This document shows positions 59,160-64,000 of a stretch of DNA of 64,000 nt, one piece after another; the stretch's first letter is position 1, and each line of letters opens with the position of its first letter. The translations under genes were made by a program, and so were the position numbers. The notes under the pieces were generated by a model. That model was not told the DNA's origin, did not search any database, and saw nothing but the letters and a program-made list of their open reading frames with translations. The DNA is from Mycobacterium asiaticum DSM 44297 (GTDB taxonomy: Bacteria; Actinomycetota; Actinomycetes; Mycobacteriales; Mycobacteriaceae): NCBI RefSeq assembly GCF_000613245.1, contig NZ_HG964936.1, positions 2,072,056-2,136,055 of the forward strand. Reading direction: 5' to 3'.

Positions 59160-59481
59160 GTCGTTCCCTCGTTTCCTGAGGCCTCGCGGCCCCTCTGTGC
59201 CTCAGCGCGTAGTCCGCGCATCCGCTGCCCTTCCAGACCGGCCGCCACGTCGGGGCCGAGCGCCGCTGGATGACACTTGGTGAGGTGAACGGCGCAGTCA
59301 GCCCGTTCTATTCACACCAGTCACTACAGACACTTTGGCAACAGAGATTAGCGACCGCCAGACGCGGCAAACATTCTTTGTCGTAACGTGACCGGACGGT
59401 GACTAGCAGGGCCAATTCCGTGACGGCGGTTGTGATTTCGGTCTCAAAGACGTTGCCGCCGCGTGATGCTTTCCGGGCTGC
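59160..59481 (-). other. Intergenic region upstream of ripD
   Basis: 322 bases between the ripD start and the end of the Rv1567c-like gene on the same strand. It should hold the ripD promoter. The one structure seen is a pair of GTGAC repeats at 59388-59403. No ORF with mycobacterial codon use is present. Confidence 0.5.
59388..59403 (-). promoter_or_regulatory. GTCAC direct repeat upstream of ripD (possible MtrA site)
   Basis: On the ripD strand GTCAC occurs twice with an 11-base period, followed by GTTACG. MtrA is reported to bind GTCAC-containing direct repeats near cell-wall genes. The distance to the ripD start (about 230 bases) is long, so this is only a candidate. Confidence 0.25.
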
Positions 59482-59916
59482 CTAATGCCAGTAGTTGCTG
59501 CTGAAATCGGTGAGGGCTCGACCGACCACTGAGGCCAAACTCAGGACACCGACCGAGACGATCGGCCAGAAGGACATGAACCAGCCCTTGACCAAGGAGA
59601 CAATCGGGCCCAGCAAAGCTGCGGTTGCCGCTGCGCCGACCCCGCCCCACACCAGCGGATAGATGTAGTAGTCGACGCCGAAAGGCACCATTCCGCACTC
59701 TTCGCCTTGACAGACGGTCTCGGTGAAGGCGAACAGCCGCGTCGGCCAACTGGTCATGGTGACCGCCGTGATCAGCAGCGCCAGCAGGACCAACATGGTG
59801 ATGACGTCCCAGGGAACCAACCGCAGCCTGATGATCCGGAGCTCGGATTTGTCCGCCGATTGCTCCGCCTCGGTGTGCGTGTCCGGGGTCTCTTCAGGCG
59901 CGGTCATGTCCTGCAT
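59482..59916 (-). CDS. Membrane protein (Rv1567c-like)
   Basis: A 144-residue protein with an acidic N-terminus (about 30 residues, EETPDTHTEAEQSADKSE) and three hydrophobic segments: WDVITMLVLLALLITAVTM, YPLVWGGVGAAATAALLGPIV and FWPIVSVGVLSLASVVG. The loop between the first two holds a Cys pair (VCQGEECG), likely outside the membrane and possibly a disulfide. No family recognised. ATG at 59907 is an alternative start. It is divergent from bioA in the same relation as Rv1567c in M. tuberculosis. Confidence 0.8.
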   Translation of the reverse strand: MQDMTAPEETPDTHTEAEQSADKSELRIIRLRLVPWDVITMLVLLALLITAVTMTSWPTRLFAFTETVCQGEECGMVPFGVDYYIYPLVWGGVGAAATAALLGPIVSLVKGWFMSFWPIVSVGVLSLASVVGRALTDFSSNYWH

Positions 59917-59977
59917 GCTTCCCGATGAACCGCTTTTCTGCGAACCGATGGGGGGTCGGCGGGCCTTGCGGCTGCAT

Positions 59978-59983
59978 TAGTCT
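59978..59983 (+). promoter_or_regulatory. Putative -10 element, leaderless start of the bio operon
   Basis: TAGTCT fits TANNNT and ends eight bases before the bioA ATG at 59992. No ribosome site is present, consistent with a leaderless transcript. Confidence 0.45.
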
Positions 59984-59991
59984 CGGCTTCC

Positions 59992-61305
59992 ATGGCAGCG
60001 GCCGGAACGCCCGGGTCCAAGCTGACGCCTGCGCAGATCAGCGCGATCGACGCCGCCCATCTGTGGCACCCCTACAGCACCATCGGGGCGGAAGCCGTCG
60101 CCCCCGTGGTCGCAGTGGGCGCGCACGGGACCCGGCTGACCCTCGTTCGGGAGGATGAGCGGGTCGAGGTGATCGACGCGATGAGCTCCTGGTGGACCGC
60201 CATCCACGGCCACGGCCACCCGGTGCTGGACGCGGCGATGACCGCGCAGTTGGCCACCATGAACCACGTCATGTTCGGTGGCCTCACCCACGAGCCCGCC
60301 GCCCGGCTGGCCCGGCTGTTGGTGCAGGTGACACCGGAGGGACTGGAGACGGTGTTCTTCAGCGACTCGGGGTCGGTGTCGGTGGAGGTGGCCGTGAAGA
60401 TGGCGTTGCAGTACTGGCGCAGTCTTGGCCGCCCCGGCAAGCACCGGCTGATGACCTGGCGCGGCGGCTATCACGGCGACACGTTCACCCCGATGAGCGT
60501 CTGTGATCCCGACGGCGGCATGCACTCGCTGTGGACTGACGTGCTGGCCGAGCAGGTCTTCGCACCGCAGGTACCGCGCGAGTACGACCCGGATTACAGT
60601 GCCGCGTTCGAGGCGCAGCTGGCCCGGCACGCGGCCGAACTGGCCGCGGTGGTGGTCGAACCCGTCGTGCAGGGCGCGGGCGGGATGCGCTTCCATGACC
60701 CGCAATACCTGGCCGACCTACGCGACATCTGCCACCGGCACCAGGTGTTGCTGATCTTCGACGAGATCGCCACCGGCTTCGGGCGCACGGGCGAGTTGTT
60801 CGCCGCCGACCACGCCGACGTGAGCCCGGACATCATGTGCGTCGGCAAGGCGCTCACCGGCGGGTACCTCAGCCTGGCTGCGACCCTGTGCACCGCCGAG
60901 ATCGCACACACCATCAGCGCCGGCGCGGCGGGTGCGCTTATGCACGGCCCGACATTCATGGCCAACCCGCTGGCGTGTGCGGTGTCGGTAGCCAGCGTGG
61001 AGCTGTTGTTGAGCCAGGACTGGCGGTCGCGGGTCGCCGAGATCGGCGGGGAACTGGTCGCGGGGCTGGAACCCGCCCGGGCTGTGCCCGGGGTTACCGA
61101 CGTGCGGGTCTGCGGCGGCATCGGCGTCATCGAGTGCGACCGCCCGGTCGATCTGGCCGTCGTCACGCCCGCGGCCATCGACCGCGGCGTGTGGTTGCGG
61201 CCCTTCCGCAACCTGATCTATGTGATGCCGCCCTACATCTGTACGCCCGTCGAGATCGCGCAGATCACCTCGGCGATGGTGCAGGTCGCGCGCCTCGTAG
61301 GCTGA
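59992..61305 (+). CDS. bioA: 7,8-diaminopelargonic acid synthase (BioA aminotransferase)
   Basis: A 437-residue class III aminotransferase. It moves the amino group of S-adenosylmethionine to 7-keto-8-aminopelargonate in biotin synthesis. PLP Lys286 is in [24 protein letters not shown] binds the cofactor phosphate, and [11 protein letters not shown] near the N-terminus is the substrate-site motif. First gene of bioA-bioF-bioD-2H; bioF follows after six bases. Confidence 0.97.
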   Translation: MAAAGTPGSKLTPAQISAIDAAHLWHPYSTIGAEAVAPVVAVGAHGTRLTLVREDERVEVIDAMSSWWTAIHGHGHPVLDAAMTAQLATMNHVMFGGLTHEPAARLARLLVQVTPEGLETVFFSDSGSVSVEVAVKMALQYWRSLGRPGKHRLMTWRGGYHGDTFTPMSVCDPDGGMHSLWTDVLAEQVFAPQVPREYDPDYSAAFEAQLARHAAELAAVVVEPVVQGAGGMRFHDPQYLADLRDICHRHQVLLIFDEIATGFGRTGELFAADHADVSPDIMCVGKALTGGYLSLAATLCTAEIAHTISAGAAGALMHGPTFMANPLACAVSVASVELLLSQDWRSRVAEIGGELVAGLEPARAVPGVTDVRVCGGIGVIECDRPVDLAVVTPAAIDRGVWLRPFRNLIYVMPPYICTPVEIAQITSAMVQVARLVG

Positions 61306-61311
61306 ACCGCG

Positions 61312-62463
61312 ATGGCACCGATCGAAACGACCTCCCCGCTGGCCTGGCTGGACGCGGTGGAGTCCCAGCGCCGCGAAGCCGGACTGCGCCGCTCCCTGCG
61401 GCCGCGTCCCGCCGTGGCCACCGAATTGGACCTCGCCTCCAACGACTACCTGGGACTTTCCCAGCATCCCGACGTCATAGAGGGCGGTGTGCAGGCGCTG
61501 CGCGTCTGGGGTGCCGGTGCCACCGGCTCGCGCCTGGTCACCGGCGACACCGAACTGCACCAGCAATTTGAGACCGAGCTTGCCGAATATGTCGGGGCGG
61601 CAACGGGTTTGGTGTTCTCCTCGGGTTACACCGCGAACCTCGGCGCGGTGGTGAGCCTGACCGGCGCGGGTTCGCTGCTGGTGTCCGATGCCTATTCGCA
61701 CGCATCCCTGGTGGACGCCTGCCGGTTGTCCCGGGCGCGGGTGGTGGTGACGCCGAATCGCGACGTCGGCGCGGTGGAGACTGCCCTGGCGACGCGCGCC
61801 GAAGAGCGCGCGGTGGTCATCACGGACTCGGTGTTCAGCGCCGACGGCGCCCTGGCCCCGCTGCGGGAATTGCACGAAGTGTGCCGGCGGCACCGCGCCC
61901 TGCTCATTGTGGACGAGGCGCACGGCCTAGGCGTGCGGGGCGGTGGGCGCGGACTGCTGCACGAGGTGGGCCTGGCCGGTGCGCCCGACGTCGTGATGAC
62001 GACGACCCTGTCCAAGGCGCTCGGCAGCCAGGGTGGGGTGGTGCTGGGGCCGCCGGCGGTGCGGGCGCACCTGATCGACGCCGCCCGGCCGTTCATCTTC
62101 GATACCGGCCTGGCCCCGGCCGCGCTCGGTGCCGCGTTGGCGGCGCTGCGGATCCTGCAGGCCGAACCCTGGCGGCCGGGTGCCGTGCTCCGGCATGCCC
62201 GCGAGCTGGCCCGGGCGTGCGACGTTGCCGAGGTCCCGCAGTCGGCGGTGGTGTCGGTGATCCTCGGCGATCCCGAGGTGGCGCTGGCGGCCGCTACAGC
62301 CTGTCTGGACGCCGGGGTGAAGGTGGGCTGCTTCCGGCCCCCGACGGTTCCCGTCGGGACATCCCGATTGCGGCTGACCGCGCGTGCCTCGCTGAGCGCC
62401 GACGAACTCGAACTTGCCCGCCGGGTGCTGACCGACGTTCTCGCCGAGGCCCGCCGCCCTTGA
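61312..62463 (+). CDS. bioF: 8-amino-7-oxononanoate synthase
   Basis: A 383-residue alpha-oxoamine synthase that condenses pimeloyl-ACP or pimeloyl-CoA with L-alanine. [11 protein letters not shown] opens the fold, [11 protein letters not shown] binds PLP, and Lys235 in [12 protein letters not shown] forms the Schiff base. It lies between bioA and bioD; its TGA overlaps the TTG start of bioD. Confidence 0.97.
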   Translation: MAPIETTSPLAWLDAVESQRREAGLRRSLRPRPAVATELDLASNDYLGLSQHPDVIEGGVQALRVWGAGATGSRLVTGDTELHQQFETELAEYVGAATGLVFSSGYTANLGAVVSLTGAGSLLVSDAYSHASLVDACRLSRARVVVTPNRDVGAVETALATRAEERAVVITDSVFSADGALAPLRELHEVCRRHRALLIVDEAHGLGVRGGGRGLLHEVGLAGAPDVVMTTTLSKALGSQGGVVLGPPAVRAHLIDAARPFIFDTGLAPAALGAALAALRILQAEPWRPGAVLRHARELARACDVAEVPQSAVVSVILGDPEVALAAATACLDAGVKVGCFRPPTVPVGTSRLRLTARASLSADELELARRVLTDVLAEARRP

Positions 62464-63137
62464 CCGTCCTGGTCGTCACCGGGACCGACACGGGTGTCGG
62501 AAAGACAGTCGCCACCGCTGCGTTGGCATCCCACGCCCGGCAGGCCGGCATTGATGTGGCGGTGTGCAAACCTGTGCAGACCGGCACCCGCGACGGCGAC
62601 GACGACCTCGCCGAGATCGCCCGCTTGTCCGGAGTCGCCGGGTTGGTCGGGTTGGCCCGGTATCCGCTGCCCATGGCCCCCGCCGCCGCCGCCGAGCTGG
62701 CTGGGACGCCGCTGCCCACCCACGACGAGCTGCTGCAGCTGGTCCGCGGTGTCGACGGGCCCGGGCGCTTGACCCTCGTCGAGGGCGCCGGGGGAGTGCT
62801 GGTCCAGCTTGCCGACGGCGGCTACACGTTGCGGGATCTCGCGGTGGACCTGGGCGCCGCGGCGCTGGTCGTGGTCGGCGCGGGGCTGGGCACCCTCAAC
62901 CACACCGCGCTCACCCTGGAAGCCCTTGCGGCACGGCGCCTTTCGTGTGCGGGCCTGGTGATCGGCAGCTGGCCGGCGAAGCCCGGGCCGGTAGAGGCCT
63001 CAAACCGGGCGGAGCTGGACAGGCTGGCGCCGGTGCGCGCCGCGCTGCCCGAAGGGGCCGCGGCCGCCGGCGTGGACTTCGCCGCGCTGAGCGCGGTGGC
63101 GTTCGACCGCGACTGGGTCAGCACGTTGGTCCGCTGA
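62460..63137 (+). CDS. bioD: Dethiobiotin synthetase
   Basis: A 225-residue ATP-dependent carboxylase that closes the ureido ring of dethiobiotin. The P-loop is [10 protein letters not shown] at residues 7-16; CKPVQTG and VEGAGGVLV are substrate and metal motifs. The start is TTG at 62460, overlapping the bioF stop (TTGA), which gives [10 protein letters not shown] as in the M. tuberculosis protein. The rare start with translational coupling may limit its level. Its stop overlaps the next ATG (TGATG). Confidence 0.95.
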   Translation: MTVLVVTGTDTGVGKTVATAALASHARQAGIDVAVCKPVQTGTRDGDDDLAEIARLSGVAGLVGLARYPLPMAPAAAAELAGTPLPTHDELLQLVRGVDGPGRLTLVEGAGGVLVQLADGGYTLRDLAVDLGAAALVVVGAGLGTLNHTALTLEALAARRLSCAGLVIGSWPAKPGPVEASNRAELDRLAPVRAALPEGAAAAGVDFAALSAVAFDRDWVSTLVR

Positions 63138-63646
63138 TGGCGCATTCGATCGAGCTGCTCTTCGACCCTGACACCGAGGCCGCACTACGGCGGATGTGGG
63201 ACAAGCTGGCCGCCGCGGGCATACCCGCCCGAGTACCGCCCGGCCGGCCGCACGTGACGGTGGCGGTATCGCAGCGGATCAACGCCGACGTCGACGAGCT
63301 ACTCGGCCCGGTGGTGCGGCGGCTGCCGCTGCGCTGCGCGGTCGGGGCGCCGCTGATATTCGGTCGTGGCAATGTCGTGTTGACCCGCCTGGTGCTGCCA
63401 TCCAGACAGCTAATGGATCTGCATGCCGAGGTCCATCGGTTGTGCGGGCCGCATCTGCTGCCTGAGCCGATGGCCAACAGCCTGCCGGGGCAGTGGAGCG
63501 CGCATGTCACGCTGGCCCGCCGGCTCGACGGCGCCTTTCTGGGCCAGGCGGTGGAGGTCGCCGGGCGACCGGTCCAGCTCGACGGCCACTTCACCGGGTT
63601 GCGCCGGTGGGATGGTGACAAACGCGTCGAGTATCAGCTCGGCTGA
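63137..63646 (+). CDS. 2H phosphoesterase/2'-5' RNA ligase-like protein (Rv1571-like)
   Basis: A 169-residue protein of the 2H phosphoesterase fold. The two HxT/S motifs are HVTVAVS (near residue 37) and HVTLARR (near residue 122). Relatives act on 2',3'-cyclic phosphates or 2'-5' RNA bonds; the substrate here is unknown. Its ATG overlaps the bioD stop (TGATG), so it is co-translated with biotin genes, matching the position of Rv1571. The link to biotin is not explained by sequence. Confidence 0.9.
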   Translation: MAHSIELLFDPDTEAALRRMWDKLAAAGIPARVPPGRPHVTVAVSQRINADVDELLGPVVRRLPLRCAVGAPLIFGRGNVVLTRLVLPSRQLMDLHAEVHRLCGPHLLPEPMANSLPGQWSAHVTLARRLDGAFLGQAVEVAGRPVQLDGHFTGLRRWDGDKRVEYQLG

Positions 63647-63648
63647 CG

Positions 63649-64000
63649 TTAACCGGATTGCCCGGGCGTGCCAACTGAACCGGAAATGCCGTCGGCGCCC
63701 ACCTGCCCGTCGCTGCCGGCCAGACCTGTGGCAATCCCGCCGGTGCCGCCGGGGCCGCCCGTACCTGCTGGACCGCCACCTCCCGCAGCGCCGCCGTTAC
63801 CCGCACCGCCGCCGCTTCCGAAGGCGCCCGCGTTGCCGAACAGTCCCGCGGCACCACCGGCGCCGCCGTTTCCGCCAATCCCGCCGTCGCCGCCGTCGCC
63901 GCCGTCGCCGCCGTTGCCGCCGTTGCCGCCGTTAGCGCCTTTGCCGCTGGTACCGCCGCCGATGCCACCGTTACCGCCGGTGCCACCCAGAGCGCCGTCG
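63649..64000 (-). CDS. PE_PGRS protein, C-terminal part (5' end outside the window)
   Basis: On the minus strand the frame ending at TAA (63649-63651) reads as Gly-Gly-Ala and Gly-Gly-Asn/Asp repeats (GGNGGNGGDGGDGGDGG, then AGLFGNAGAFGSGGGAG), the PGRS signature, and ends in GTPGQSG. The N-terminal PE domain would lie beyond 64000. PE_PGRS proteins are exported to the surface by ESX-5. The plus-strand and other minus-strand frames here are shadows. No PE_PGRS gene follows Rv1571 in M. tuberculosis as I recall it. Confidence 0.85.
   Translation of the reverse strand, partial: DGALGGTGGNGGIGGGTSGKGANGGNGGNGGDGGDGGDGGIGGNGGAGGAAGLFGNAGAFGSGGGAGNGGAAGGGGPAGTGGPGGTGGIATGLAGSDGQVGADGISGSVGTPGQSG

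Noticed and set aside
59917..59991. BioQ-type operator before bioA
   Set aside because: Two GAACCG copies are present but not as an inverted repeat; I cannot support a BioQ site.
1..64000. CRISPR arrays, tRNA or rRNA genes, insertion sequences, prophage
   Set aside because: None seen: no regularly spaced repeats with unique spacers, no transposase frames and no tRNA-like folds other than the riboswitches.

Overview
The window is high-GC actinobacterial DNA from a Mycobacterium. PE and PE_PGRS proteins, PapA and Mas-type polyketide synthase genes, and the gene order all point there. From about 15.2 kb to 63.6 kb the order follows the M. tuberculosis Rv1531-Rv1571 block as I remember it: CMD protein, nitronate monooxygenase, Rv1535, ileS, dinX, ansA, lspA, Rv1540, lprI, glbN, Rv1543, Rv1544, Rv1546, dnaE1, fadD11, plsB1, Rv1558, ilvA, treZ/Y/X, Rv1565c, ripD, Rv1567c, bioA, bioF, bioD, Rv1571. 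It is not M. tuberculosis itself. frdABCD, mmpL6 and PPE21 are absent, several genes are added, and the left end carries a different lipid locus. A slow-growing non-tuberculous species is the best guess; I cannot name it from sequence alone.

Layout. (1) 1-15.1 kb: two polyketide synthases facing each other. The left one runs off the window and fuses a fatty-acyl-AMP ligase, an ACP, one KS-AT-KR-ACP module and a C-terminal HxxxD acyltransferase-like domain. The right one is a Mas/Pks2-type iterative synthase (KS-AT-DH-ER-KR-ACP) followed by a papA gene. Together they look like a locus for a methyl-branched acyl glycolipid. (2) 15.3-21.4 kb: CMD protein, nitronate monooxygenase, an M-box Mg2+ riboswitch leader with a short upstream ORF before Rv1535, and a T-box leader before ileS. 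(3) 21.4-30.7 kb: a PE protein, dinX, a frameshifted ansA, lspA-rluD, a methyltransferase-lprI-glbN operon and two SDR genes. (4) 30.7-36.1 kb: three overlapping genes for PknD-like membrane kinases with NHL propellers; the last has lost the kinase N-lobe and key catalytic residues. (5) 36.2-49.6 kb: Rv1546, dnaE1, a MerR/F420-reductase divergent pair, fadD11-plsB1, a Ddn-like reductase, ilvA, a tandem 95-bp structured repeat, and a MocR/flavoprotein divergent pair. (6) 49.6-59.9 kb: the treX-treY-treZ operon, an acyltransferase-3 membrane protein, and non-catalytic RipD with a long Gln/Ala/Pro repeat tail. (7) 60-64 kb: the bioA-bioF-bioD-2H phosphoesterase operon, then the C-terminal end of a PE_PGRS gene.

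Most genes are core metabolism: translation, replication, trehalose, biotin, isoleucine and glycerolipid synthesis. The accessory content is the lipid locus, the kinase cluster, the PE/PE_PGRS genes and the small regulators. Riboswitch calls rest on recognisable conserved motifs. Promoter calls rest on -10 hexamers and spacing only.
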